The translations under genes and the position numbers were made by a program. Of a stretch of 64,000 bases of DNA, positions 1 to 7,918 are shown piece by piece. How positions within the stretch are numbered: position 1 is the first letter of the stretch; the number at the start of each line of letters is the position of its first letter. The notes beneath the pieces were generated by a model, which worked only from the letters and a program-made list of their open reading frames with translations, made no database searches and was not told the DNA's origin. The DNA is from Bin87 sp965222895. GTDB taxonomy: Bacteria > Chloroflexota > Dehalococcoidia > Lucifugimonadales > UBA3495. The stretch is taken from assembly GCA_965222895.1 (NCBI GenBank), contig CBDCVB010000002.1, forward strand, positions 2,337,347-2,401,346, in the 5' to 3' direction.

Positions 1-451
1 GCAGGTGCAGCCACATCGACGTAGCCGCCCATATAGCGAGACCAGACTCGGACATAGACCGTACCTCTCGTTCCGTGAGGTACGGACGTAGCCCAGCCTG
101 CGGCGCCAGCGGATTAACGGGTATCACCGGCGACATCGCTACCCGAGTAGCCGATTGCTCCGCCACCAACGTGGCACCAACGTCCTGCGTAGGCGCCGGC
201 GTCTCAGTCGGCTGCATCGCAGAAACTGTCTGCTCCACCTGTTCTTCAACAGATAAACCTGACAGAGGGAACTCCCCAGTGGCGGAGAAATCTCCGCCAT
301 CACCGAAATCCACCAGTAGGTCATCCTCAGGTTCACTGCCAGAGAACATCATCACACCCACCACTATCACCAGCAACAAGCTGACACCAGCACCTGCTGT
401 GATAATCAGGCGCTTCCCGCTACTGGTCAGCTTTTCGATCAGATCCTTCAA
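1..451 (-). CDS. membrane-anchored protein, partial (runs off window)
   Basis: The frame opens with TTG at 451 and stays open to the window edge, about 150 codons. AGAGAGG lies about 8 nt before the TTG, and the stop of the upstream lipoprotein (456-458) is just ahead, so the two are probably translated together. Residues 14-36 form one hydrophobic segment (VSLLLVIVVGVMM core), giving a short cytoplasmic head and a long outside part that begins acidic and continues Thr/Pro-rich. This matches the layout of the lipoproteins upstream. No family recognised; a structural T4SS-like component is inferred from context only. Confidence 0.6.
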   Translation of the reverse strand, partial: MKDLIEKLTSSGKRLIITAGAGVSLLLVIVVGVMMFSGSEPEDDLLVDFGDGGDFSATGEFPLSGLSVEEQVEQTVSAMQPTETPAPTQDVGATLVAEQSATRVAMSPVIPVNPLAPQAGLRPYLTEREVRSMSESGLAIWAATSMWLHL

Positions 452-455
452 TTCA

Positions 456-1091
456 TCACCTCTCTATTGCCGTGAGGTACTCACGGTAGGTATCGAGCTC
501 ACTTTCGATAGTCGCTTCAGCTTTACGCAAATAGTATTCCGATTCTCGCTTGAACCTTTCGAACACTTCTTCCTCCTGCCGGTTCATCACCTGCAGAGAC
601 CGGCCCGACGGGCCCACCGTCAACGACGCGGCCAACAATCGATCGGAACCGAAACCGGTCCACTGCATCCCTTCCAGGAAGTCCAGCAACGAACCCGTAT
701 ATTTGCTCTGCAACGACACGGGCACCTTTAACGATGCAGCCCTGTCGAAGAATTCCTCAGCATGAGCCGTCACATCGTGTACTTCGATGACCCATTCAAG
801 GTCCACATCCGACTTGGTGTCGTACTCCAGCAACAGCTGCATATCACGGTTGATCTGCTGCAAAGTCTCCAACAAGATCATATGCGTGTAGACGTACGTG
901 ACCTCGATCAGCAGCTCTTCCTTCGGACTCAGCGCAAACTCCGCTTCGGCAACCACCGTCGCCTGGACGCCCGGTACATCATCGAACTCCATCAGCTCGA
1001 ATTCATCTTCTCCCCCACCGCAAGCAACTGACAGAGAAATTGATAGCGCCAACACCGCGCTACTTAACCGGTTGAATCGCGATTTGTTCAT
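456..1091 (-). CDS. predicted lipoprotein of the T4SS-like locus
   Basis: A 211-residue protein. The start at 1091 (MNKSRFNRL) is chosen because GGAG lies 9 nt upstream; a longer frame begins at 1112. The N-terminus is basic, then hydrophobic, ending in a lipobox-like SLSVAC, so the Cys is probably lipidated and the protein sits outside the membrane. The rest is acidic, largely helical and probably coiled (residues 50-110 and 165-210). A GCAAAAC-type promoter lies at 1210-1242. No family recognised. Confidence 0.6.
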   Translation of the reverse strand: MNKSRFNRLSSAVLALSISLSVACGGGEDEFELMEFDDVPGVQATVVAEAEFALSPKEELLIEVTYVYTHMILLETLQQINRDMQLLLEYDTKSDVDLEWVIEVHDVTAHAEEFFDRAASLKVPVSLQSKYTGSLLDFLEGMQWTGFGSDRLLAASLTVGPSGRSLQVMNRQEEEVFERFKRESEYYLRKAEATIESELDTYREYLTAIER

Positions 1092-1209
1092 GCAATCAAG
1101 CTCCTGGAACACACCCCCATCAACCCGACGAGCGCGTTTGAAGCACGAGCCGCGAGGCTCATATTCGTACCTCTCCTTTCACCATCGAGAATCGGGATGC
1201 CTGCCGCCA

Positions 1210-1242
1210 AACATAGAACAAACCCCAATTCGCTCGTTTTGC
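1210..1242 (-). promoter_or_regulatory. GCAAAAC-type promoter of the lipoprotein gene
   Basis: On the minus strand GCAAAAC (1236-1242) is followed after exactly 20 bp by TATGTT (1210-1215). The same pair with the same spacing recurs before other units in this window. Confidence 0.55.
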
Positions 1243-1283
1243 GGCTAAGTCCGTACCAAACGACATGGGCAGAATCCACTAAC

Positions 1284-1311
1284 GAGAAAGAGCGCCTCTT
1301 CGTCGCGCTCT
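1284..1311 (-). terminator. intrinsic terminator after the pilin-like pair
   Basis: On the minus strand a 7-bp stem, AGAGCGC/GCGCTCT, with a 9-nt loop is followed by TTTCT. It lies 14 nt past the stop of the 1325-1990 gene. Confidence 0.6.
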
Positions 1312-1324
1312 ATCCAATGAAACT

Positions 1325-1990
1325 TCAGTAGCTACGATCCCATATTTTCAGACGGCTGTGATAAATCCAACATCCCGCGCCATCAGAAGGCTTTTTCTCC
1401 GTATCGAAGTAGATCATGATGTTGTTGTCAGCATCCCTCACCGTAGCATTCCGCACATCAGCGCCACCCCCAGGCTGTTGCAACCCCCTGGGCACATCCG
1501 TCTGCCCAATCTCAGGACCCTCACAACGAGCCGATCCTAAGCCGTATAGAAAAGGATTGTTCGGAGTAACCGCTCGAACCGGCGACACCAACGGAGACCA
1601 ATTATCGAGACCACACCCTTCCTTGCTTGCCTGCACCTGCCGGATCATGCTATTCATCCTGTCCGCATCACTCGCAGTACGTGTTCTGACCAACTGCTTC
1701 TGCAACACCCGGTCGCAATCCAAACCCACCACTCCACTCAAGTTTTGACCCGTAGCCGGCCTGATCAGACGTTGGTTTATCGCATCCGGGATCATGAATG
1801 ACGCTCCGACCAACAGCAGTCCTATCAGCACTCCAATCAGGGAAGAACGTGCTTCACTTATCTTCTGCGGCTCCCCGCTGGACGTCATCCATTTAATTCC
1901 AGCCCAACTGACAAATATCGCCGCGACCGACCCTCCCAGAACAGCCACCAGGTTGGCAATGCCGCCGAACATGAAAAGAACAGTTTCCAT
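1325..1990 (-). CDS. VirB2/TrbC-like pilin paralog with variable C-terminal domain
   Basis: A 221-residue protein. Residues 1-75 hold two membrane helices separated by a short polar loop (WMTSSGEPQKISEARSS), the layout of VirB2/TrbC pilin subunits. An extracellular-type domain follows with CD near residue 90, a second Cys before NWSP, a variable stretch, then DVPRGL, RDADNN and a terminal CWIYHSRLKIWDRSY. It is 21 bp after the 2012-2650 paralog and probably cotranscribed with it. The last 234 bp recur almost unchanged at 45277-45510 without a start. The pilin assignment rests on topology and neighbours; VirB2 families are poorly conserved in sequence. Confidence 0.65.
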   Translation of the reverse strand: METVLFMFGGIANLVAVLGGSVAAIFVSWAGIKWMTSSGEPQKISEARSSLIGVLIGLLLVGASFMIPDAINQRLIRPATGQNLSGVVGLDCDRVLQKQLVRTRTASDADRMNSMIRQVQASKEGCGLDNWSPLVSPVRAVTPNNPFLYGLGSARCEGPEIGQTDVPRGLQQPGGGADVRNATVRDADNNIMIYFDTEKKPSDGAGCWIYHSRLKIWDRSY

Positions 1991-2011
1991 AGGAGAGAAC
2001 CTCTACCAATC

Positions 2012-2650
2012 TCAGTAACTCCGGTCCCAGATCTTCAGTCGACTCACATACAGCCAACAATCGGCACTGTCCGACGGACCGTCATCAAAGGCCCCGAAGT
2101 CGACAAAGATATTGTTCTCCGAATCCCGCCCGCTACCCCACTTCAGCCGGTTCATCGAACCCGGCATAAGGAGCCCTTTGGGAATTTTAGAGCTACCAAT
2201 TTGGGTCAACGCATGCCCCGAGCAACTGCCGTTCACACCGTCGTAAATGACCGGATGCCATATTTCGGAGCTACAGCCATCAATCTGGGACTGGATCGAC
2301 TGCACTACCCTCTGCATACGCGGAGCATTTCCCGCCCAACGAGCGGAGATCAGGTTATTCTTCAAAGCGCCATCGCAGTCCACGCCAGCGCTCGTCATCA
2401 CAGAATGAGCGCCACTCGGCCGCAAGATTCTTTGATTTATCGCGTCAGGAATGATGAAAGACGAGCCCACCAACACCAACCCCACCATCGTGCCGATAAT
2501 CGAAGCCCGAGCCTGAGAAATCTTTTGCGGGTCTCCCCCAGCCATCATCCACTGGATGCCAGACCAAGCCACGAATATGGCTGCAATAGAACCGCCCAAG
2601 ACGGCAATCAAGCTCGCAACACCGCCGAATAGATACAGAATGGGTTCCAT
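2012..2650 (-). CDS. VirB2/TrbC-like pilin paralog
   Basis: A 212-residue paralog of the neighbouring genes: two N-terminal membrane helices around GGDPQKISQAR, CD near residue 92, a Cys before EIWHP, then a region unlike the other copies (SCSGHALTQ and nearby), KIPKGL in place of DVPRGL, RDSENN, and the shared end CWLYVSRLKIWDRSY. It is the most diverged copy, but its last 11 residues equal those of the 1325-1990 copy. A promoter of the shared type lies at 2699-2731. Confidence 0.65.
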   Translation of the reverse strand: MEPILYLFGGVASLIAVLGGSIAAIFVAWSGIQWMMAGGDPQKISQARASIIGTMVGLVLVGSSFIIPDAINQRILRPSGAHSVMTSAGVDCDGALKNNLISARWAGNAPRMQRVVQSIQSQIDGCSSEIWHPVIYDGVNGSCSGHALTQIGSSKIPKGLLMPGSMNRLKWGSGRDSENNIFVDFGAFDDGPSDSADCWLYVSRLKIWDRSY

Positions 2651-2698
2651 TGGACTTGCTTACGCCTCGCTCACACCGACATTACGTTGATTGACGCA

Positions 2699-2731
2699 AA
2701 GCTAGACCCAACGACGCTTACCCCGTCTTGA
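2699..2731 (-). promoter_or_regulatory. GCAAAAC-type promoter (variant) of pilin gene
   Basis: On the minus strand TCAAGAC (2725-2731), then GGGG, and after 20 bp TAGCTT (2699-2704). It has two mismatches to GCAAAAC, but the spacing and the following GGGGTAA match the 3468-3500 site. Confidence 0.5.
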
Positions 2732-2748
2732 CCAACAGTTGAACCAAC

Positions 2749-2778
2749 GAAAAACCGGGTGCGCTTCTACGCACACCC
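2749..2778 (-). terminator. intrinsic terminator after pilin gene
   Basis: On the minus strand an imperfect hairpin (GGGTGTGCG / CGCACCC) is followed by GGTTTTT, 20-50 nt past the stop of the 2800-3435 gene. Confidence 0.6.
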
Positions 2779-2799
2779 TGCTTTCAAGAAAGGTTGGTC

Positions 2800-3435
2800 T
2801 TAGTACACTTGATCCCAAGTCCTCAAACGGTCGGAATACAGCCAGCACTTGGCACTATCGGTCGGCAAATTATCAGTATGGAAGTGGACAATGATATTGT
2901 TCTCATTGTCCCGACTCGAACTATCCCTCACGTTACCGGTAGTATCCTTATGCAAACCGCGGGGCACATCCGTATCCCCAACCGCTGTTACCTCGAAGCA
3001 TCCATGGGACGCCGTAACCGCTTTCTCGACCACAGTAGGATCCCAGATGTCGGCCGCGCACTCATTACGCTGAGCTTGAATCTGCTTGATAACAGCATTC
3101 ATCCTCGAATCATTAGAGGCAGCCCGCTGGAACACAAACTGGTTTTTCAGCACCCGGTCGCACGACAGACCCGCCGAGTTTTCGATTGCAGTACCGCCAG
3201 CCGGCTCGATGATCCTCTCGGAAATCACCTCCGGCACGATAAACGCCGCACCGACAATCACCAAACCAACCGCGGCGCCGATGAGCGCCATTCTGGCTTG
3301 ACCAGTCTTCTGCGGGTCACCGCTGGCCATCATCCATTGGATGCCGGCCCAAGCAAAGAATATCGTCGCCATGGCTCCGCCCAACACCGCGATCAAAGTC
3401 GCGGCCCCAGCGAACATCTGGACTAGTGCTTCCAT
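2800..3435 (-). CDS. VirB2/TrbC-like pilin paralog
   Basis: A 211-residue protein. Its first ~105 residues (MEALVQMFAGAATLIAV start, two membrane helices, GGTAIENSAGLSCDRV) are nearly the same as in the 3629-4336 and 45563-46231 genes. After CAADIWDP the three differ in length and sequence until DVPRGL, and again before RDNENN. All end CWLYxxRLRTWDQxY. It has its own promoter (3468-3500) and terminator (2749-2778), so it is a single-gene unit. Probably a membrane-inserted, disulfide-bonded surface subunit; function inferred. Confidence 0.65.
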   Translation of the reverse strand: MEALVQMFAGAATLIAVLGGAMATIFFAWAGIQWMMASGDPQKTGQARMALIGAAVGLVIVGAAFIVPEVISERIIEPAGGTAIENSAGLSCDRVLKNQFVFQRAASNDSRMNAVIKQIQAQRNECAADIWDPTVVEKAVTASHGCFEVTAVGDTDVPRGLHKDTTGNVRDSSSRDNENNIIVHFHTDNLPTDSAKCWLYSDRLRTWDQVY

Positions 3436-3467
3436 CTCTCTTCAACCTCAAGTTCTGATTGCCAGAC

Positions 3468-3500
3468 AAGCTACATCCACAGTCGGTTACCCCGTTTTGC
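3468..3500 (-). promoter_or_regulatory. GCAAAAC-type promoter of pilin gene
   Basis: On the minus strand GCAAAAC (3494-3500), 20 bp, TAGCTT (3468-3473). The gene starts 33 nt further on. Confidence 0.6.
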
Positions 3501-3556
3501 AAAAATGCTCCTCCAGAGACTCACGCTCAACGATTCCCGAATCGCCGTCTAAACCA

Positions 3557-3584
3557 AAAGCGCCGCGGTTAACCGCGGCGCTTT
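3557..3584 (-). terminator. terminator: 28-bp perfect palindrome
   Basis: AAAGCGCCGCGGTT/AACCGCGGCGCTTT is a perfect palindrome. On the minus strand it ends in CTTTTGG, 45 nt past the stop of the 3629-4336 gene. Confidence 0.7.
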
Positions 3585-3628
3585 ACAGAACCACACAGTG
3601 GCGGATAACCCGCTTCACACTGGTGGAG

Positions 3629-4336
3629 TCAGTACTCCTGATCCCAAGTGCGCAGCCGGTTCGCGTAAAGCCAGCATCTAGCACTATCCGTAGGCAATTT
3701 TTTGTTGCCGAAATGAACAATCAAGTTGTTGTCACTATCCCTGCTCGAATTATGCCTCACCGTATCCCTGTTGACGACAGTGGCAGAACCTCCCTTCTGT
3801 AGCCCTCTGGGCACGTCGGAATCCCCGACCTTCTCATAAACTTTCGTAGTAACAGGGTCATGGCAGCCACTCGCCGCAGCCTGCGTCTCCCAAGCAGAAT
3901 CTACACGTTCCGTCGCAGCCTTCGCATCCACAACATAAGGATCCCAGATATCCGCCGCGCATTCAGATCGTTGCGCCTGAATTTGCTTGATAACAGCATT
4001 CATCCGGTCAGCGTTAGAGGCAGCGCGCTGGAACACAAACTGGTTTTTCAGCACCCGGTCACATGATAGACCCGCCGAGTTTTCGATTGCAGTACCGCCA
4101 GCCGGCTCGATGATCCTCTCGGAAATCACCTCCGGCACGATAAACGCCGCACCGACGATTACCAAACCAACCGCGGCGCCGATGAGCGCCATTCTGGCTT
4201 GACCAATCTTCTGCGGGTCACCGCTGGCCATCATCCATTGGATGCCGGCCCAGGCGAAGAATATCGTCGCCATCGCACCGCCCAACACCGCGATCAAGGT
4301 CGCGGCTCCAGCAAACATTTGGACTAGCGCTTCCAT
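3629..4336 (-). CDS. VirB2/TrbC-like pilin paralog, longest copy
   Basis: A 235-residue protein. The start at 4336 (MEALVQMF) is preferred over 4357 because GGAG lies 7 nt upstream and because all paralogs start MEALVQ. The membrane hairpin part is nearly identical to the 45563-46231 gene, 42 kb away. The variable part between CAADIWDP and DVPRGL is the longest of the set and includes an extra Cys. It ends CWLYANRLRTWDQEY. It has its own promoter at 4375-4407 and terminator at 3557-3584. Confidence 0.65.
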   Translation of the reverse strand: MEALVQMFAGAATLIAVLGGAMATIFFAWAGIQWMMASGDPQKIGQARMALIGAAVGLVIVGAAFIVPEVISERIIEPAGGTAIENSAGLSCDRVLKNQFVFQRAASNADRMNAVIKQIQAQRSECAADIWDPYVVDAKAATERVDSAWETQAAASGCHDPVTTKVYEKVGDSDVPRGLQKGGSATVVNRDTVRHNSSRDSDNNLIVHFGNKKLPTDSARCWLYANRLRTWDQEY

Positions 4337-4374
4337 CAAAGGTCTCCATAAAGGCAAATAGCCAAGTTTACGTT

Positions 4375-4407
4375 AACTTACAACCTCCAATTGAGACCCC
4401 GTTTTGC
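4375..4407 (-). promoter_or_regulatory. GCAAAAC-type promoter of pilin gene
   Basis: On the minus strand GCAAAAC (4401-4407), 20 bp, TAAGTT (4375-4380). It abuts the left end of the IS1182-type element. Confidence 0.6.
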
Positions 4408-5520
4408 GACCCTAGAAAGCTGGCCGGAAACTGGAGCGATTCCGCCGAGCGGTTATACTCCGGGCAATCGAAGCTAGCGGAGCAGGGCAATGCTGGGGAA
4501 GCATTCGGACCAGAGGGGCCTGTGGGAAGCGGATCGGTTGTATCCGGACTACGTGGGCCAGGACACCTGCTACGGCTTGCTGGCCGCACTGCGGGGCGAG
4601 CTGTTCAGCGATGACGATTTTGCCGAGATCTACGGTCCGGACAATGGTCTGGACAGCGTGCCGCCCAGCCTGCTGGCCACGGCTCTGCTACTGCAGACCT
4701 ACGACCAGGTGAGCGATGCTGAGGCGAGGGCCGACTTCGACATCCGTTGGAAGGTGGCGTTGGGGATTGAGATTGAGGATAGACCCTTTGCCAAGAGTAC
4801 CCTTTGCAAGAGTACGCTGCAGCTGTTCCGGGCGCGGTTGATACTGCACGAGAAGGTGCGGGAGGTATTCGAGAGCAGCCTGGCCTGGCTCGGCAGTCGG
4901 GCTACCTGAAAAAGCGTGGGATGCGGGTGGCGCCGGACACGACCTACATCCTGGGACGGGGCGCGGTGCAGGACACCTACAATCTGCTGGCGGACGGCAT
5001 CGTCAAACTGTTGCGGGCTCTGGCGGCCGCGGCGAAGATCGACGTCAGGGAATGGGCCGAAGCCCAGGGGTGCGAGAAGTACCTGGGCTCCAGCATCAAG
5101 GGCGAGGCGGCGATCGACTGGTCGGACCGCAAAGCGCGGCGGAAGCTTTTGGGGGCGATAGTGGCCGATGCGGACCGGCTGCTGGCATTGGCGCGGCAGG
5201 CGTGGGTGGAATTGCCGGAGGACAGCGCCCAGCGGCAGAGCATAGTGGCTGGGGCGGAGTTGCTGGGACAGTTGCTGCTCCAGGACATCGCGCGCCAGAG
5301 CGGCGACGGCGATGCTCATGCTGCTGACGGGGTGAGCGTCAGGGATGGGGTGAGCAAGGACCGGATGCTGTCGGTGCATGACCCGGAGCTGCGCCACGGT
5401 CACCAGAGCAGCCGGCGGCGCTTCAACGGGCACAAGGCCGCCATCGTGGTGGACACCGACAGCCAGCTGATCACGGCCGTGGACGTGTTGCCGGGCAATG
5501 CTATGGACTAACGGAAACTG

Positions 5521-6912
5521 TCACGCCACCGCGGCCGTTGATGCGTGGGGCACAACCGGAGCTTGGGCATCGGATCTGGGCACCAGTTGGTAGCCCAGCT
5601 GGGCGGCACGCCGCTTGGTGGCGCGGAGCGCCCTTTGACGATACTGGCTTTCGTAGTACTCTGCGCCGGCATCCACGTACGCTTGGCCGTACCGCAGCAT
5701 GGCGTAAATGATGCGAGCCAGCTTGTGAGCCGTGGCGGTGATGGCCTGAGGCACTCCCAGCTGGGCCTTCTTCCGGTGCAGGAAGGCGCCCAGGGCGCTG
5801 TCGGAGCGATGCAGCGCGTTGGCGGCCAGACGCAATGCTGCCGCCGCCCGGCTGGCGCTGGGCTTGGTCTTTGAGCTGATGACCTTGCCGCCGGTGACCC
5901 GGTTGTTCGGGCTTAGCCCCAGCCAGGAAGCGCAGTGGCCGGCACTCTCCCACTTGGTCATGTCCGTGCCAATCTCACTCACCACCTTCAGGGCCGTGTA
6001 GGCGTCCACACCGTCAATCCGGGTCAGGTCCACCCCCGTCATCTGATACAGGTGGGTCCGGACATCGAAGCGCGACGCGTTCCCCTGACGGGGCTTTTTC
6101 CCATTGGGAGCCGGAGGTTCCCAGTCGCTGCGGTCCTCAAACCGTTCCAGCTGGGCTTCAATCTCCCAGTCGCACTCGGCAATCTTGCCTTGGTACGCCC
6201 GGTACAACTCCAGGGCCTGGGTCAGCTCGAAGATATGTTCCTCCCGCCAGTGCCCCTGCAACGACTTGGCGATGGTCGCCTCGTCCGCCTTGATCCGATA
6301 ATTGCGCAGTTGCGCCAGCTTACGCGGATCCCGCTCGCCGCCCACGATGGCCTCGATGATGTCCATGCCGGTCTGGCCGGTGATGTTGCTGATGACGTGC
6401 TGGAGCTTCACGTTCATCTGGGTCAGCGCCTTCTGCATATGCTGGATATGGTGGGACGCGTATTCCACCAGCATCGTTCGCTGGCGCAGGTAGCTACGCA
6501 GGCGTCGGATCTCCCCGTCGGGACGGAAGGCGCCCGACAGCAGCCCATAGGTGTGCAGCTGCTGCAGCCACTGGCAGTCCAGCACGTCGGTCTTGCGCCC
6601 GGGCACGTTCTTGATGCGCCGGGGGTCCACCAACATCACCGCAAAGCCCCGTTCTTCCAGCACCCCGAACAGCGGTATCCAGTACACCCCCGTCGACTCC
6701 ATAACCACGGTCTCCACGCCGCACTCGGACAGCCACTCCGCCAGGCGATACAAGTCGGCCGTGAAGGCGGCGAACTCTAGCACCGGCTGTTCGGCGCGGT
6801 CTTGGGGCACCGCCACGAAATGGCTGGTGGCGCCCACGTCGATCCCCGCCGCGTTCAGGTTCAACTGGGATAGCCCCGCTGGTTTGGCGCTGTTCTTGCG
6901 TGTGCTCATCAT
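5521..6912 (-). CDS. IS110-family transposase (DEDD recombinase)
   Basis: 463 residues from the ATG at 6912 (a second ATG follows directly; GGGGGG precedes). The frame extends up to 7128 but that part is the non-coding left end. N-terminal RuvC-like DEDD domain: GIDVGATSH, VVMESTGVYW, DPRRIKN and KTDVLDCQW. A coiled middle and the C-terminal Transposase_20 domain follow (LTRIDGVDAYTALKV, ASWLGLSPNN, then the Ser-containing KTKPSASRAAAAL). Looks intact. Known members use a bridge RNA to pair donor and target DNA. Confidence 0.85.
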   Translation of the reverse strand: MMSTRKNSAKPAGLSQLNLNAAGIDVGATSHFVAVPQDRAEQPVLEFAAFTADLYRLAEWLSECGVETVVMESTGVYWIPLFGVLEERGFAVMLVDPRRIKNVPGRKTDVLDCQWLQQLHTYGLLSGAFRPDGEIRRLRSYLRQRTMLVEYASHHIQHMQKALTQMNVKLQHVISNITGQTGMDIIEAIVGGERDPRKLAQLRNYRIKADEATIAKSLQGHWREEHIFELTQALELYRAYQGKIAECDWEIEAQLERFEDRSDWEPPAPNGKKPRQGNASRFDVRTHLYQMTGVDLTRIDGVDAYTALKVVSEIGTDMTKWESAGHCASWLGLSPNNRVTGGKVISSKTKPSASRAAAALRLAANALHRSDSALGAFLHRKKAQLGVPQAITATAHKLARIIYAMLRYGQAYVDAGAEYYESQYRQRALRATKRRAAQLGYQLVPRSDAQAPVVPHASTAAVA

Positions 6913-7170
6913 CCCCCCTGCTATTGCAGCGTAGGCGTGTCGCCGGAGGGAGTCGCCAACACCGAACAATCTATGGAACGGGATCGCCCCTGGTGGGGCG
7001 TCACCAATGATGCAGTCGTAAGACTCCCGGACCATGCTCCCGATCGGGCAATACGCACCAATGCCTGCTCGGTCTTCATCCAGGCGGCACACCTCGCCAT
7101 GAGCATACGCACCCTGACACAGACTCACCAGTTAGTCGCCTCTGCACGGGCCGGCCACGGGCATAACTCT
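6913..7170 (-). ncRNA. candidate IS110 bridge RNA region
   Basis: Non-coding left end of the IS110 element, in the position where IS110-group bridge RNAs are encoded. It holds a perfect hairpin CGCCCC-tggt-GGGGCG (6985-7000) and the palindrome CCCGATCGGG. Bases 7034-7043 (ATGCTCCCGA) and 7045-7052 (CGGGCAAT) both match the rejoined insertion site, in swapped order. Exact ends and loop assignment are not determined. Confidence 0.45.
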
Positions 7171-7918
7171 GCTCCCGACAATCCGGGGGCATTGGAACCG
7201 GTGGAGCAGAGCGAAGCGAGTACCGACTCGGTGGTGGCGGAAGCCATGGGCGACGCCGCCTATGGGGACGGAAATACCCGCCAGGCCTTCGCCGACGCGG
7301 GACGCCGGTTGGTGGCCAAAGCGCCGGGCCGGCCCGACCGGAAACACTTTCCCAAGCATGACTTTCAACTCGACCTGGCCGCGGGCAGTTGCACCTGTCC
7401 GGCGGGACCGGTTACCCGCACCATCGTGCCAACCGGGAAACGGACGGACCGCACCGGTCGTGTCTATCGCTTGCAGGCCTTCCAATTTGATGGGGAGACC
7501 TGTGGGGCGTGCGCGCGGCGGCCCGAATGCATCGCGGCCCAAGGCAGTAAAGGACGCAGGGTGCAAATCCATCCGCAGGAAGCCCTGCTGCAGGAGGCCA
7601 GAGCGTTGCAGCAGAGCGCTGCCTACGACGAGTATCGAGCACGACGGATGGTAGTGGAGCACAGATTGGCTCGGCTGGTCCAGTTGGGCATCCGGCAAGC
7701 CCGTTACTTCGGTAGGGTCAAAACGCGATTCCAGCTGTATCTGGCGGCCACGGTGGCCAACCTGACCCTGGTGTTGGGCAACATCGGGCGGTCGGGCAGT
7801 ACCGGTGGCGGCGCAGCAGGCCACCGTGTCGTCCTCAATGTTGTCCGTGCTGTGGTCGCCAATGCTGCGGCCAACTTCAGCGCTGTCCGGCTCGGACAAC
7901 TATGGTCCCTGTTTTTCC

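Larger units (their letters stand above)
5503..7170 (-). mobile_element. IS110-family element inside the IS1182-type element
   Basis: Junctions are deduced by restoring the interrupted frame: left after GGCAATGCT (to 5502), right before CCCGACAATCC (from about 7171; 1-3 bp ambiguity). No terminal inverted repeats or target duplication, as usual for this family. About 258 bp of non-coding DNA lies upstream of the recombinase gene and only about 18 bp downstream, the layout of the IS110 group. Confidence 0.75.
4490..7870 (+). pseudogene. IS1182-family transposase, frameshifted and interrupted
   Basis: The N-terminal part 4490-4909 (DLFxxDDFAEIYG region) must shift frame near 4870-4905 to continue as YLKKRGMRV to 5502. 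An IS110 element then interrupts. The C-terminal half resumes at 7171 (PDNPGALEPVEQ, GDAAYGDGNTR, then Cys-rich CGACARRPEC, RMVVEHRLARLVQLGIRQARYFG). Removing the insert joins GNA to PDNPG in frame. A 15-bp in-frame tandem duplication (AKSTLCKSTL) is also present near 4790. No clear stop before the right end. Inactive. Confidence 0.8.
4408..7911 (+). mobile_element. IS1182-type element, split by an IS110 element
   Basis: Limits are approximate. Left end GACCCTAG (near 4408) and right end CTATGGTC (near 7911) are imperfect inverted copies, each followed inward by GCCGGA, 8-10 bp further in. It contains a broken transposase gene. It lies between the 3629-4336 promoter and the end of the 7919-10234 gene, so it separates what were probably neighbouring units. 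Confidence 0.6.

Noticed and set aside
59..88. Inverted repeat CCGTACCTC...GAGGTACGG.
   Set aside because: It lies inside the open frame of the partial gene at 1-451 and is not followed by a T-run on either strand.
2794..3426. Plus-strand open frame of 210 codons.
   Set aside because: Antisense shadow of the pilin paralog; similar antisense frames appear opposite each paralog because the DNA is related.
4401..7916. A GTTTT direct repeat as target duplication of the IS1182-type element.
   Set aside because: It overlaps the GCAAAAC promoter box on the left and the ends cannot be placed to the base, so a duplication is not claimed.
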